From: Kurthia zopfii
GTDB lineage: Bacteria > Bacillota > Bacilli > Bacillales_A > Planococcaceae
Reading direction: 5' to 3'
DNA: 41,388 nucleotides
Assembly (NCBI RefSeq): GCF_003143955.1
Contig: NZ_QFVS01000024.1
Coordinates: forward strand, 1 to 41,388
A model generated the notes under the pieces. That model was not told the origin of the DNA, searched no databases, and was given only the letters and a program-made list of their open reading frames with translations. Below are positions 16,758-25,552 of this stretch, piece by piece; within the stretch, counting starts at the first letter, position 1, and each line of letters starts with the position of its first letter. The position numbers were made by a program, and so were the translations under genes.

Positions 16758-18005
16758 TTAATATACAGAAGTGCTTGAAATATTCATGTTTTCTAGCAAT
16801 TCTTTGACGCGAGCGAGAAACTTACCGCAAATCAAACCATCTAAAATTCGATGATCTAATGATAAACATAAATTTACCATATCGCGTGCAGCAAACATTC
16901 CGTCGCCGATGATCACGGGTTTTTTGACAATCGATTCGACTTGTAAAATCGCTGCTTGTGGCGCATTAATGATACCCGCTGAATGAACCGAACCGAATGA
17001 ACCAGTATTATTCACCGTAAATGTACCACCTGACATATCTTGAACAGATAGGCGCTTTTTACGACCTTTTTCAGCTAAGCTCGCAATTTGACTAGCAATC
17101 CCAGCAATTGAAAGTTGATCACAGTTTTGAATCACAGGTACGAATAATTCATCATCTGAAGCGACCGCAATTGACATATTGACTGCTTTCTTCTGAATGA
17201 TTGAATCACCTTTCCATACAGAATTCATCATCGGATACTCTTTTAATGCTTGCGCAACTGCTTTTACGAAAAAGGCAAAATACGTTAAGTTATAGCCTTC
17301 TTGCTCTTTAAATTGATTTTTATGAGCATTTCTTAATTTCACTAAATCTGTAACATCCACTTCAATCGTCATCCACGCATGTGGGATTTGCGTCACACTA
17401 TCCGTCATACGTTTTGCGATTGTTTTGCGAATTGAAGTAACTGGAATAACAACATCCCCGTTTTCTTCAGGTGTAGCTTCTTTCACCTGCGTATCTCGAA
17501 TAGCTGGTTTTTCTTCATGCGTTAGTTGCGACGACATGATCCCAGATTCGACTGCGCGCATAACATCTTTACGCGTAACACGACCACCCGAACCAGTTCC
17601 TTCTATTAAATCAATATTTAAATGATACTCATCAATTAATTTCCCTACTACTGGTGAAACGCGTTTTTTAGAAGTTGCATCTGATTTAGTAGCAGATTTC
17701 ACAGGTTTTTCAACAGGACTTTGAACAACCGCTTCTGTTGCGGTAGAAGTTTCTTGCGTTCCTTCATGCTCAACCACTATAGAACAAACGATTTCTCCTA
17801 CAGCAACCGTTTCCCCTTCTTGAACTAAAATTTCTTGAATGGTACCTGACAATTGTGAAGGTAAGTCAGCAGTTACTTTATCCGTCGTCAATTCAGCTAA
17901 TGAATCATACTGTTCAACTTGATCCCCTGGCTTTACTAACCAACGATCAATTGTACCTTCTGTAACACTTTCACCAAGTTGTGGCATTTTAATGTACTCT
18001 AACAT
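16758..18005 (-). CDS. bkdB: Branched-chain 2-oxoacid dehydrogenase E2 (lipoamide acyltransferase)
   Basis: The 415-residue core of the Bkd complex transfers the branched acyl group to CoA. An N-terminal lipoyl domain occupies residues ~1-77, with the lipoylated lysine in ELTTDKVTADLPS. A linker follows, then an E3-binding domain near residues 115-155 (VSPVVGKLIDEYHLN, GSGGRVTRKDV). The catalytic acyltransferase domain ends with LSLDHRILDG, which carries the active-site histidine. The product feeds branched-chain fatty acid synthesis or, by further oxidation, propionyl-CoA. It is the last gene of the operon. Confidence 0.93.
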   Translation of the reverse strand: MLEYIKMPQLGESVTEGTIDRWLVKPGDQVEQYDSLAELTTDKVTADLPSQLSGTIQEILVQEGETVAVGEIVCSIVVEHEGTQETSTATEAVVQSPVEKPVKSATKSDATSKKRVSPVVGKLIDEYHLNIDLIEGTGSGGRVTRKDVMRAVESGIMSSQLTHEEKPAIRDTQVKEATPEENGDVVIPVTSIRKTIAKRMTDSVTQIPHAWMTIEVDVTDLVKLRNAHKNQFKEQEGYNLTYFAFFVKAVAQALKEYPMMNSVWKGDSIIQKKAVNMSIAVASDDELFVPVIQNCDQLSIAGIASQIASLAEKGRKKRLSVQDMSGGTFTVNNTGSFGSVHSAGIINAPQAAILQVESIVKKPVIIGDGMFAARDMVNLCLSLDHRILDGLICGKFLARVKELLENMNISSTSVY

Positions 18006-18016
18006 AGTTCATCCCC

Positions 18017-19006
18017 CTAAAATGCTGCTAGTTTTATGATTGCTTCTTCAATTTGATCTGTTGTCACCATAAAGTCTTTTTCAAGCGCTTGTGCATATGG
18101 CATAGATGGTGCATTTGGTGCTGCAAGGCGATTAATTGGTGCATCTAAATCAAATAAACAATGCTCCGCAATAATTGCCGCAACTTCCCCAATAATACTA
18201 CCTTCTAAATTATCTTCCGTTAAAAGTAACACTTTGCCCGTTACTTTTGCCGCTTCAATAATCGCTTCTTGATCAAGAGGGTAGATTGTACGTAAATCAA
18301 GTACATGTACTGAAATATCTTTTTCCTCTGCTAATTGTTCTGCAATTTTCAAAGTTTGCTCAACCATTAAACCATAAGTAATGACTGTGACATCTTCACC
18401 CTGTCTCTTGACATCAGCTTTCCCGATTGGTACAACATAGTCTTCATTCGGTACTTCACCTTTTAGCAATCTGTAAGCTTTTTTATGTTCAAAATACAAT
18501 ACTGGATCTGGGTCTCGAATGGCCGCTTTCAATAATCCTTTTGCATCAGCTGGATTTGATGGAATAACGATTTTCAACCCTGGTTGATTCGCAAACATCG
18601 CTTCCACAGATTGTGAGTGATATAGTCCGCCGTGAACCCCGCCGCCAAATGGAGCGCGCACTACTAAAGGACAGCTCCAATCATTGTTTGAGCGGTAACG
18701 AATTTTAGCTGCTTCAGAAACAATTTGATTGACTGCTGGCATAATGAAATCTGCGAATTGCATTTCAGCTATTGGTTTCATGCCATACATTGCAGCACCG
18801 ATTGCTACACCAGCGATTGCTGATTCGGCAAGTGGTGTATCGAGTACGCGATCCGCGCCAAATTCGTCATATAATCCATCAGTCGCTCTAAATACGCCGC
18901 CTTTTTTACCGACGTCTTCTCCAAGGATAAAGACATTTTCATCTCGTTGCATCTCTTCTCTAATTGCTTCATTAATCGCTTCAATATAAGAAATTGTTCT
19001 CATCAT
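18017..19006 (-). CDS. bkdAB: Branched-chain 2-oxoacid dehydrogenase E1 beta subunit
   Basis: The 329-residue protein has the transketolase pyrimidine-binding fold (FILGEDVGKKGGVFRAT, TPLAESAIAGVAIGAA, QFADFIMPAVNQI, RAPFGGGVHGGLYHSQS) and the C-terminal transketolase domain (DVTVITYGLMV, DLRTIYPLD). With BkdAA it decarboxylates branched-chain 2-oxoacids. The ATG overlaps the bkdAA stop by four bases. A second ATG three bases later is equally possible. Confidence 0.92.
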   Translation of the reverse strand: MMRTISYIEAINEAIREEMQRDENVFILGEDVGKKGGVFRATDGLYDEFGADRVLDTPLAESAIAGVAIGAAMYGMKPIAEMQFADFIMPAVNQIVSEAAKIRYRSNNDWSCPLVVRAPFGGGVHGGLYHSQSVEAMFANQPGLKIVIPSNPADAKGLLKAAIRDPDPVLYFEHKKAYRLLKGEVPNEDYVVPIGKADVKRQGEDVTVITYGLMVEQTLKIAEQLAEEKDISVHVLDLRTIYPLDQEAIIEAAKVTGKVLLLTEDNLEGSIIGEVAAIIAEHCLFDLDAPINRLAAPNAPSMPYAQALEKDFMVTTDQIEEAIIKLAAF

Positions 19007-19992
19007 TTATCCTCCCCTTCGGCATAGACATAGCGTAAATTATCTTCTAATGATGCATATGGGGCTTCATCCGCATATTTCGTCGCTTCATTTATTTCAA
19101 TTTTAAGTTTTGCTTCCATGTCATTTTTGATTTCTTCCGTCAGCAATCCATTTTCTACTAAATATTTTTCGAAAAGAATTACGCCATCTTTCGCCTTATC
19201 ATCATTCAATTCTTCATCGGTACGGTAAATACGATGATCATCATCTGATGAATGGGGTGTTAATCTATGGCAAAGCGCTTCGATCAACGCTGGTTTTCCA
19301 GAATCTCTCGCACTCTTGACCGCTAAGTATACTGCAATTGGATCTGTCCCATCTACAACTTCGCCATGCATATTATAGCTTGTTGATCGTTGCGCAACTG
19401 TAGCACTCGCAACTTGTTGATCATAATGTGTAGAAATCGCATATTGATTATTTTCAACCATTGTAATAACTGGCAGTTGATGAACACCAACGAAATTTAA
19501 TCCTTCATGGAAATCTCCTTGGTTTGATGAACCTTCTCCAAGCGTTACAAAAGTGTAGAAATCTTGTTTTTTCATTTTCCCTGCTAAAGCCACTCCCGCT
19601 GCATGAACAACTTGAGTTGTCACAGGTGAAGAACCCGTAATGATTCGGTTTTTCTTTTGGCCCCAATGCGCTTGCATTTGACGACCACCAGAGTTCGGAT
19701 CTTCGCCTTTTGCAAATGCATTCAACATAATATCTCTTACTGTCATGCCAGCCTCTAAAACAAGTCCTAGGTCACGATAGTATGGTGCTAGGTAATCCTT
19801 CGTTAAATCAAGTGCTAAAGCCGCTCCAATTTGTGCCGCTTCCTGTCCTTGACATGAAATTACGAAAGGTATTTTCCCTGAACGATTCAGTAACCAAAGT
19901 CGTTCATCCACTCGTCTAGCTCGTAGCATTCCATAATACATCTTTAATACGAACTCATCTGAAATTCCATGTTCTTTATGAGAAATCGTCAT
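19003..19992 (-). CDS. bkdAA: Branched-chain 2-oxoacid dehydrogenase E1 alpha subunit
   Basis: This thiamine-diphosphate-dependent E1 alpha subunit has 329 residues. The ThDP-binding motif runs GEGSSNQGDFHEGLNF... to ...MVENNQYAIS near residues 165-200. LTPHSSDDDHRIYR near residue 255 corresponds to the phosphorylation-loop region of the family. Specificity for branched-chain rather than pyruvate substrates is inferred from the LpdV-BkdAA-BkdAB-BkdB gene order, which matches Bacillus. RBS TAGGGGG precedes the ATG. Confidence 0.92.
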   Translation of the reverse strand: MTISHKEHGISDEFVLKMYYGMLRARRVDERLWLLNRSGKIPFVISCQGQEAAQIGAALALDLTKDYLAPYYRDLGLVLEAGMTVRDIMLNAFAKGEDPNSGGRQMQAHWGQKKNRIITGSSPVTTQVVHAAGVALAGKMKKQDFYTFVTLGEGSSNQGDFHEGLNFVGVHQLPVITMVENNQYAISTHYDQQVASATVAQRSTSYNMHGEVVDGTDPIAVYLAVKSARDSGKPALIEALCHRLTPHSSDDDHRIYRTDEELNDDKAKDGVILFEKYLVENGLLTEEIKNDMEAKLKIEINEATKYADEAPYASLEDNLRYVYAEGEDK

Positions 19993-20003
19993 TTTTTCTC
20001 CCC

Positions 20004-21407
20004 CTAAAAATGAATTGCTCCATCTGTAATTGATAAAGCTACTTCTTGCATTACTTCGCTAACACTTGGATGCGGATGGATCGTATGTGCCACTTCCCAA
20101 GATGAAGCATCTAAAGTGAACGCTAAACTCATCTCTGCTATTAACTCTGTTACATGATCTCCGATTAAATGAACACCTACTAAATCATCCGTGTCAGCAT
20201 CTACAATCATCTTTATAAATCCTTCATGCTTGCCATTGATCAACGCTTTGGCATTTGCAGTGAAAGGGAATTTCTTCACTTTAATATTTTCGTGTTTTTC
20301 TTTTGCATCTTTTTCCGTCAAACCGATATGCGCGATTTCTGGATTGCTGTAAATACAACTTGGTATCGCCGTATCATTGATTGCTGGCTTAAGACCTGCC
20401 ATATGTTCGACAGCATGAATGGCTTCTTTAGACGCGACATGCGCTAATTGAATACCACCAATAACATCGCCAGCAGCGTAAATATGACTTTCCTTCGTTT
20501 GATAGTTTTTATTTACTTTAATAAATCCACCATCAAGTTGTGCATCTGTATTTTCTAGCCCAATACCATTCGTATTCGGCTGTCTACCAATGGCGATCAC
20601 AACCTTATCAACTTCAAGTTGTTGATCTGTACATTTCACATGCACTTTTTGCCCAACAATTTCACACGATTCAACAGTTTGCTTAACTAAGATTTTCGTA
20701 TTTTTAGCTTCAAAAGATTTAGAAAGTTCTTTTACGATATCCTGTTCCTCTGTCGGTAAAATACGCTCTCCCGCTTCTATGATCGTTACTTCCACTCCAA
20801 GGTCTTGCATAATTGAAGCCCATTCAACTCCGATGACACCACCACCTATAATCGCAATGCTCTTAGGTAGTTCCTCCATTTTCACAAGGCCATCTGAAGT
20901 CAGAATCATTTGCTCGTCAATTTCAATTGATGGAATTTGTCGTGGTTTAGATCCTGTACATACTAATAGATTTTTCGGTACGAGCATTTCATTTTCTTGA
21001 TTTTCGCCAAAATCTACTGATACAGTACCAGGTAATGGTGAGAAAATTGACGGCCCTAGAATTCTTCCTGTACCTGTGAAAACATCAATCTTCCCTTTTT
21101 TCATGAGTGATTGAATGCCGCTATGAAGCTGCTCTACGACATCATTTTTTCTTGTATGCGCTTTCTTATAATCAAATTCGACATTTTCAAATGTGATGCC
21201 GAAGTCTTCAATCGATGTTAATGCATTATATTTCTCGGCACTTTTAAGTAATGCCTTAGTTGGAATGCATCCTTTATGTAAACAAGTACCACCTAATTTA
21301 GCCTGTTCCACAATCGCCACTTTCAATTTTAACTGTGATGCTCTAATTGCAGCAACATAACCAGCAGGACCCCCGCCTAAAATAACTAAGTCGTATTCTT
21401 TAGCCAT
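20004..21407 (-). CDS. lpdV: Dihydrolipoamide dehydrogenase (E3) of the Bkd complex
   Basis: The 467-residue FAD flavoprotein reoxidises lipoamide with NAD+. It shows the FAD-binding GGGPAGYVAAIRA, the redox-active disulfide GGTCLHKGCIPTK (cysteines near residues 42 and 47), the NAD-binding GGGVIGVEWAS, and the C-terminal HTIHPHPSVSE containing the catalytic His-Glu dyad. It is the first gene of the operon. In B. subtilis ptb, bcd, buk and the activator gene bkdR precede it; none is found here. Confidence 0.94.
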   Translation of the reverse strand: MAKEYDLVILGGGPAGYVAAIRASQLKLKVAIVEQAKLGGTCLHKGCIPTKALLKSAEKYNALTSIEDFGITFENVEFDYKKAHTRKNDVVEQLHSGIQSLMKKGKIDVFTGTGRILGPSIFSPLPGTVSVDFGENQENEMLVPKNLLVCTGSKPRQIPSIEIDEQMILTSDGLVKMEELPKSIAIIGGGVIGVEWASIMQDLGVEVTIIEAGERILPTEEQDIVKELSKSFEAKNTKILVKQTVESCEIVGQKVHVKCTDQQLEVDKVVIAIGRQPNTNGIGLENTDAQLDGGFIKVNKNYQTKESHIYAAGDVIGGIQLAHVASKEAIHAVEHMAGLKPAINDTAIPSCIYSNPEIAHIGLTEKDAKEKHENIKVKKFPFTANAKALINGKHEGFIKMIVDADTDDLVGVHLIGDHVTELIAEMSLAFTLDASSWEVAHTIHPHPSVSEVMQEVALSITDGAIHF

Positions 21408-21476
21408 TGAAATACCCCCTATAATAAGTTGTGGAAAATTATACTTCTATTTTATTTATAACATAAGCTATTAAGT

Positions 21477-21516
21477 AATACCGGTATTAAATGTCATTAA
21501 AACATATATGACATTT
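21477..21516. promoter_or_regulatory. Palindrome and inverted repeat upstream of lpdV
   Basis: AATACCGGTATT (21477-21488) is a perfect 12-bp palindrome. It is directly followed by AAATGTCA...TGACATTT (21489-21496 and 21509-21516), a perfect 8-bp inverted repeat. Both lie between the proposed lpdV promoter and the lpdV start. They could be regulator binding sites; the factor is unknown. Confidence 0.35.
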
Positions 21517-21535
21517 ATAATGATTCCCTAATCTA

Positions 21536-21564
21536 AAAATAAAAACCTTTTACTTAATTGTCAG
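21536..21564 (-). promoter_or_regulatory. Possible sigma-A promoter of the bkd operon
   Basis: The minus strand has CTGACA (21559-21564), a 17-base spacer and TATTTT (21536-21541). The -10 is weak. The -35 lies inside the CodY box, so CodY binding would block it. No sigma-54 type -24/-12 element was seen, unlike the BkdR-controlled operon of B. subtilis. Confidence 0.4.
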
Positions 21565-21570
21565 AAAATT
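21556..21570. promoter_or_regulatory. CodY box
   Basis: AATTGTCAGAAAATT differs from the CodY consensus AATTTTCWGAAAATT at one position of 15. It overlaps the proposed -35 element of the bkd operon. CodY senses branched-chain amino acids and GTP and controls bkd in B. subtilis, so function and position agree. Confidence 0.7.
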
Positions 21571-21646
21571 ATGTTTAAATACATATTTCTTCTATATTAA
21601 ACGATTATTTTCTCGCTCAATTCGATTTTAACTAAAAATCATCTTC

Positions 21647-21674
21647 TTGACAATCTATAACAATTGGGTAAAAT
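21647..21674 (+). promoter_or_regulatory. Sigma-A promoter of yqzF
   Basis: A consensus TTGACA (21647-21652), a 16-base spacer and TAAAAT (21669-21674) lie 28 bases before the yqzF start. GACAAT/ATTGTC flanks the spacer and -10 as an inverted repeat. Confidence 0.7.
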
Positions 21675-21702
21675 TGTCTAAGATAGTAAAAGGAGTGAGA
21701 AA

Positions 21703-21939
21703 ATGGCTAGATTCTTGGCTTTTGTCGTATTATTAATTCCTATTTTGGCTACCGCTGGAGGGATCAAATTAATTCGAGATACATTATTTTCGAAATTAGT
21801 TTCGCCTTTTCCATTTATTTGGCTGCAACTACTAGTCGGTGTTATTTTATTCCTTGCTGGTTTTTTATTTCTCGCAGGTTTCTTACTTAATCGCGATCGA
21901 AAGCAAGGTAAGGTTTCGCCACGTTTTGCAAAAAAGTGA
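21703..21939 (+). CDS. yqzF: DUF2627 small membrane protein (YqzF-like)
   Basis: The 78-residue protein has two hydrophobic segments, residues ~4-20 (FLAFVVLLIPILATAGGIKL) and ~40-64 (LLVGVILFLAGFLFLAGFLL), and a basic C-terminal tail (NRDRKQGKVSPRFAKK). Size, topology and position beside the bkd operon match B. subtilis YqzF. Function is unknown. RBS AAAGGAGTGAG and the promoter are strong, and the gene points away from the bkd operon. Confidence 0.82.
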   Translation: MARFLAFVVLLIPILATAGGIKLIRDTLFSKLVSPFPFIWLQLLVGVILFLAGFLFLAGFLLNRDRKQGKVSPRFAKK

Positions 21940-21956
21940 GCGATTAATATGCATAT

Positions 21957-21992
21957 AGAAAAAGGAAATTGCATAAGCAATTTCCTTTTTTC
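21957..21992. terminator. Bidirectional intrinsic terminator
   Basis: AAAAAGGAAATTGC and GCAATTTCCTTTTTT pair around a four-base loop, with a U-tract on either strand. It ends yqzF, and its far edge touches the stop codon of the convergent phosphodiesterase gene. Confidence 0.9.
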
Positions 21993-22690
21993 TATATTTG
22001 TGCATCAGCTATTCGTTCAGGTTCATCTGTAATCCATCCAACGACTGATTCATGAGGATTCGCTAAGTATTTTTCATTGCCTACAACCCCGTAAACTCGA
22101 ATTGATTTATTCGTTTCACTCGCCTTTTGTAAGTATCGATCTTTATAATAAAATCGTTTATTTACATGGAGGGTGTCCAGCCAAGGCATATCTGACAACT
22201 GTTCCCAATCAAATTTCCTCGTTGGGATAAATGCTACTTCTGCATTCGCATTCATTTTTTTAATGCTATAAAGTACATCTTCATGGAAGGATGAAAAGTG
22301 AATATTGGTTAAATTTTTCGTCTTTTTAACGATAATTTCAATATCATCTTCTTTTCCTTGAAAAGATTCTTTCAACTCAATATTCATCGGAATCCCATTA
22401 GGAACAACCCAATCAAGCAATTCTGAAAAAGTTAAAATAGGATTTGAATCCCCTTTTAACTTCATTTTTCGCAAGTCATTTAATGTCACTTCATTCGTAT
22501 CAATCGATTTACCTGTTAGACTTTTTAAATTTAAATCATGTGTGACAACTGCTACGCGGTCCTTCGTTAATTGTAAATCAAATTCGATACCGGTCGCATA
22601 ATGATTCATCGCATCCTTCATCGCTTCTAATGAATTTCCTCTTGCTGACTTCGCGTATCCTCGGTGAGCATAGATTGGTAATTTAGACAT
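21992..22690 (-). CDS. Glycerophosphodiester phosphodiesterase family protein
   Basis: The 232-residue GDPD-type TIM barrel has the catalytic HRG at residues 9-11, the metal-binding IEFDLQLTKD (ExD) near residue 36, and the second catalytic histidine in VVTHDLNLK near residue 51. It later has the metal-binding MNIELKE. The usual PENT motif after HRG reads GNSLE. It lacks a signal peptide, so it acts in the cytoplasm, releasing glycerol-3-phosphate from glycerophosphodiesters. B. subtilis yqiK, also GDPD, lies in the same neighbourhood. Its ATG overlaps the end of the upstream gene by eight bases. Confidence 0.85.
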   Translation of the reverse strand: MSKLPIYAHRGYAKSARGNSLEAMKDAMNHYATGIEFDLQLTKDRVAVVTHDLNLKSLTGKSIDTNEVTLNDLRKMKLKGDSNPILTFSELLDWVVPNGIPMNIELKESFQGKEDDIEIIVKKTKNLTNIHFSSFHEDVLYSIKKMNANAEVAFIPTRKFDWEQLSDMPWLDTLHVNKRFYYKDRYLQKASETNKSIRVYGVVGNEKYLANPHESVVGWITDEPERIADAQI

Positions 22691-24251
22691 TCAGTTCACC
22701 ATCTTCAAGTTTAAATTTGCCATTTGTTTTAGTTTTAATCATTGTCGATCGTTTTCCAATTTTAATAATTGTTCCTTCAAAAGCATCTTTTGTAACGACG
22801 ATTTTTTCATCGCCAGCTTCCTTTAACTGCTTTAAATTTTGTTGTATTTCATGATTTAGTTGGAATATCGATGATTTTTTTATTTCAAATTGGAATTTCG
22901 TATCTTCAAATGATTCTTTTTGTTGTTGATTCATTTTACTAATAAACGATTCTAATTGGACGATTTTTTTCTCAAGATCGGCTACTTCTTTTTCGAGTTC
23001 TTTAATTTTTGCTGCTTTAAATTGAATTTCACCCATTTTTTCTTTTTGATCAATTGCATGAATAATCAATTCAGTTTTTCTTTCATGGCTATTGCCCGCT
23101 ACTGACGTAAAAATTGCAGATTTCGCCTCGACCATACCGCCAATGATTTTCCCTTTTTGCTCATCTAATCGCACAATTCTACCACGAAGATGCGAGCCAA
23201 TAGAATATGTTTCAATACAGATTTCTTCCTCTGCCTCAATATTCGCTTCGTTCGCATGGCGGACATACACATTCCCACCCGCTTTAATTTGTGTTTTTGC
23301 ATGACCAAAAACACCTCCACGAATATAAACATCACCCTGTGTCGATTCGATCAATTTCGCTCCTGATACACCATCAGATGCCTCAATAGAGATATCCCCC
23401 GTTGCTCGAATAGAAAAGCCTGGCAAAACAGTCCCTTTGACCGTAATGGAGCCGTTAAACTCCACATTACCTGTTTCGACTCCAATATCAGTGCCAATAT
23501 TTAAATGATTCAAAATACTAATCATGCCATTTGCATCATCTAAAACCCCACGATTTTTCGCACGAATGATGATTTTACCATTTTCTTCACTTTCGTAAAC
23601 TGATGTCGGATTATATTTCAGCACGAGATCTTTACCTGCTTTTGCTGGAATTTCCTTACCCAATACATCCATACCTTTTTCACCGGAAGAACAAGGAATT
23701 TTCTCGCCAAGCCAATCATCTTTTTCAATTTCGTAAATAAAACTCATATCACTAAAATCAGCTCTGCCGTTCTCACTTATTTTAGGTTTTTTGATTGGAT
23801 TTTGAAAATAGGTAATTTTTGCATCCGCACCTTCTTGCGGTTTTTTACCTTCTGCAATAATATGTTTCTTTTTTTCTAACTCGGTCCACAGCACTCGCTT
23901 CAAACCGAATTCAATACCCATTTCTTTAGCAATTCTCGTTATCTTATCATTCAATTCATCTTCACTCGTTACAGAAAGTCGCGGATCTTCATGAAATAAT
24001 AAATTTGCAGACATATAATCTTTTGAAATTGAAATATCCATTTCAGGTAATAGGACACCGACTTCTACAAAATCACTCATTGGTGAATCGAAAACTTTTT
24101 TCAATTCAAGAAAACTTTTGATTTTAACTCGAGGAAAATCTTTGATTAAAGGCTCGAAGTCTTTGATCGTTACTTCTTCATTTAGTTTTTTTAAAAATAC
24201 GATTTGATTTTCTGAAATGATTGCCAAATTATGATCCTTATAGATCTCCAA
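22683..24251 (-). CDS. FapA-family (DUF342) protein with coiled coil
   Basis: I placed the start at the TTG at 24251 (522 residues), because GAGAGGGTGA lies six bases before it. The in-frame ATG 11 codons upstream has no ribosome binding site. Residues ~170-400 contain the DUF342/FapA right-handed beta-helix pattern of glycine-rich turns (GNVEFNGSITVKGTVLPGF, GDISIEASDGV, GGNVYVRHANEANIEAEEEI). Residues ~405-470 form a charged coiled coil (KAAKIKELEKEVADLEKKI). Family members are widespread in Bacillales and Clostridia; their role is not settled. It is co-transcribed with the phosphodiesterase. Confidence 0.78.
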   Translation of the reverse strand: MEIYKDHNLAIISENQIVFLKKLNEEVTIKDFEPLIKDFPRVKIKSFLELKKVFDSPMSDFVEVGVLLPEMDISISKDYMSANLLFHEDPRLSVTSEDELNDKITRIAKEMGIEFGLKRVLWTELEKKKHIIAEGKKPQEGADAKITYFQNPIKKPKISENGRADFSDMSFIYEIEKDDWLGEKIPCSSGEKGMDVLGKEIPAKAGKDLVLKYNPTSVYESEENGKIIIRAKNRGVLDDANGMISILNHLNIGTDIGVETGNVEFNGSITVKGTVLPGFSIRATGDISIEASDGVSGAKLIESTQGDVYIRGGVFGHAKTQIKAGGNVYVRHANEANIEAEEEICIETYSIGSHLRGRIVRLDEQKGKIIGGMVEAKSAIFTSVAGNSHERKTELIIHAIDQKEKMGEIQFKAAKIKELEKEVADLEKKIVQLESFISKMNQQQKESFEDTKFQFEIKKSSIFQLNHEIQQNLKQLKEAGDEKIVVTKDAFEGTIIKIGKRSTMIKTKTNGKFKLEDGELNV

Positions 24252-24509
24252 GATGTTCACCCTCTCTGTATTTAATCCATACAAATATTATCGTAGTATT
24301 AGGCCTTTTATTAAGTGTTTCCATTAAGAACAATCCCTATTACTTATATTAAAAACTTTAATTTCAAATTATACTAATTAACACAAACAAACATAGGTTT
24401 TTTTACCTATTTTTTCAATTGTTTTGTTGCACTATTATTACTATACCCATCGTATAAAAAAGTATAGCCTTATGCAAAAAAACTAATATTTACGCATATT
24501 TTCTTATTT
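24252..24509. other. Intergenic region between spo0A and the FapA-like gene
   Basis: No gene is seen. TATAAT on the minus strand at 24368-24373 may be the -10 of the FapA-like gene, but no matching -35 is evident. ATAGGT-N6-ACCTAT followed by six T (about 24392-24416) is a short hairpin on the plus strand with no plus-strand gene before it. CTATAC/GTATAG also forms an inverted repeat near 24440-24465. Confidence 0.4.
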
Positions 24510-24540
24510 TAAAAAAAGAACCGTGAATCATCACGGTTCA
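24510..24540 (-). terminator. Intrinsic terminator of spo0A
   Basis: On the minus strand GAACCGTGA-TGAT-TCACGGTTC is followed by seven T, 16 bases past the spo0A stop. Confidence 0.92.
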
Positions 24541-24555
24541 ATAATCAATTTGAAA

Positions 24556-25350
24556 TTATTTTTCAGCAGTTTCCAAACGAATTTTTTCGGCGACCATTGC
24601 GATGAACTCCGAATTCGTAGGTTTTTGTTTCATATGTTGTGTTGTATATCCAAATAGCTTAGAAACGGCTTCGTAATTACCACGGTCCCAAGCTAGGCCT
24701 ATTGCATGACGAATCGCTCGTTCTACTCTTGAGGCAGTTGTATCACATTTTTTAGCGATTTCTGGATACAAAACCTTTGTGATTGAACTAAGTAAATCAA
24801 CATCCTCATATACCATTTGGATTGCTTCCTTCATGTAGCCATAACCTTTAACATGTCCCGGTACGCCAATTTCTTTAATGATTGCCGTAATTCTGTTTTC
24901 CAGATTTGGTATGTTTTGCGTAGGGCTTAAAGCAACAAAGTCATTTTCTGTTTTCTTTTGAGCTCGGTCGTTTTTTCGTGTCGCACATTCAAGAATTTTC
25001 GATTCTAATCTTGAATATTCAAAAGGCTTAAGCATGAAATAAGCTGCACCTAAATCTGATGCTTGCTTCATTACATCTTCTTGGCCGAAAGCAGTTAGCA
25101 TGATTACTTCTATTGATTTTAGACGCGCATCTTGATGAATCTCCTCAAGTACAGCTAATCCATCTAAATGAGGCATAATAATGTCTAAGATCAATACATC
25201 CGGTACATCATCCTCTAGTAAGTTTAAGCATTGCTTCCCATTTGAAGCTGTATGGATTACTTCAATCTCACTATTTCGTTGTAAATAAGTTACAAGTGAC
25301 GCAACTAATTCTTTGTTATCGTCCGCAATTGCTACTTTAACTTGAGCCAT
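24556..25350 (-). CDS. spo0A: Sporulation response regulator Spo0A, intact
   Basis: The 264 residues are full length. The receiver domain has the acidic pair in [11 protein letters not shown] (residues ~10-11), the phospho-acceptor Asp in [17 protein letters not shown] (~residue 55), a conserved Thr in [10 protein letters not shown] and the Lys in FMLKPFEY. The C-terminal effector domain carries the near-invariant recognition helix [18 protein letters not shown] and ends [18 protein letters not shown]. No inactivating change is visible. In B. subtilis spoIVB lies between recN and this gene; here only about 260 non-coding bases separate them. The gene has its own terminator and RBS AGGAGG. Confidence 0.96.
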   Translation of the reverse strand: MAQVKVAIADDNKELVASLVTYLQRNSEIEVIHTASNGKQCLNLLEDDVPDVLILDIIMPHLDGLAVLEEIHQDARLKSIEVIMLTAFGQEDVMKQASDLGAAYFMLKPFEYSRLESKILECATRKNDRAQKKTENDFVALSPTQNIPNLENRITAIIKEIGVPGHVKGYGYMKEAIQMVYEDVDLLSSITKVLYPEIAKKCDTTASRVERAIRHAIGLAWDRGNYEAVSKLFGYTTQHMKQKPTNSEFIAMVAEKIRLETAEK

Positions 25351-25552
25351 TTAATTTCCTCCTATACGACCTACTTCAATGTCATTGCACATTGTATTAA
25401 TTGTAACAAAATTTAATATAAAAAAAAACGGTTTTTACCATTTACTTTCAAACAATTGTTTATATTTTTCAGTTTATAAAGGATTTTTTGTATAAAATAG
25501 CATATATTAGTAATTGTTAGTAAACTTTTGATTATTATTTTTCGTAATACGA

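Noticed and set aside
21408-21702. Sigma-54 (-24/-12) promoter upstream of lpdV
   Set aside because: No GG-N10-GC type element with suitable flanks was found on the minus strand.
21678-21980. Minus-strand open frame of 100 codons opposite yqzF
   Set aside because: It is antisense to a well-supported gene with promoter and RBS, and starts inside the terminator hairpin.
24390-24420. Plus-strand terminator-like hairpin between spo0A and the FapA-like gene
   Set aside because: No plus-strand gene precedes it and the stem is short and A/T-rich, so I did not list it as a terminator.
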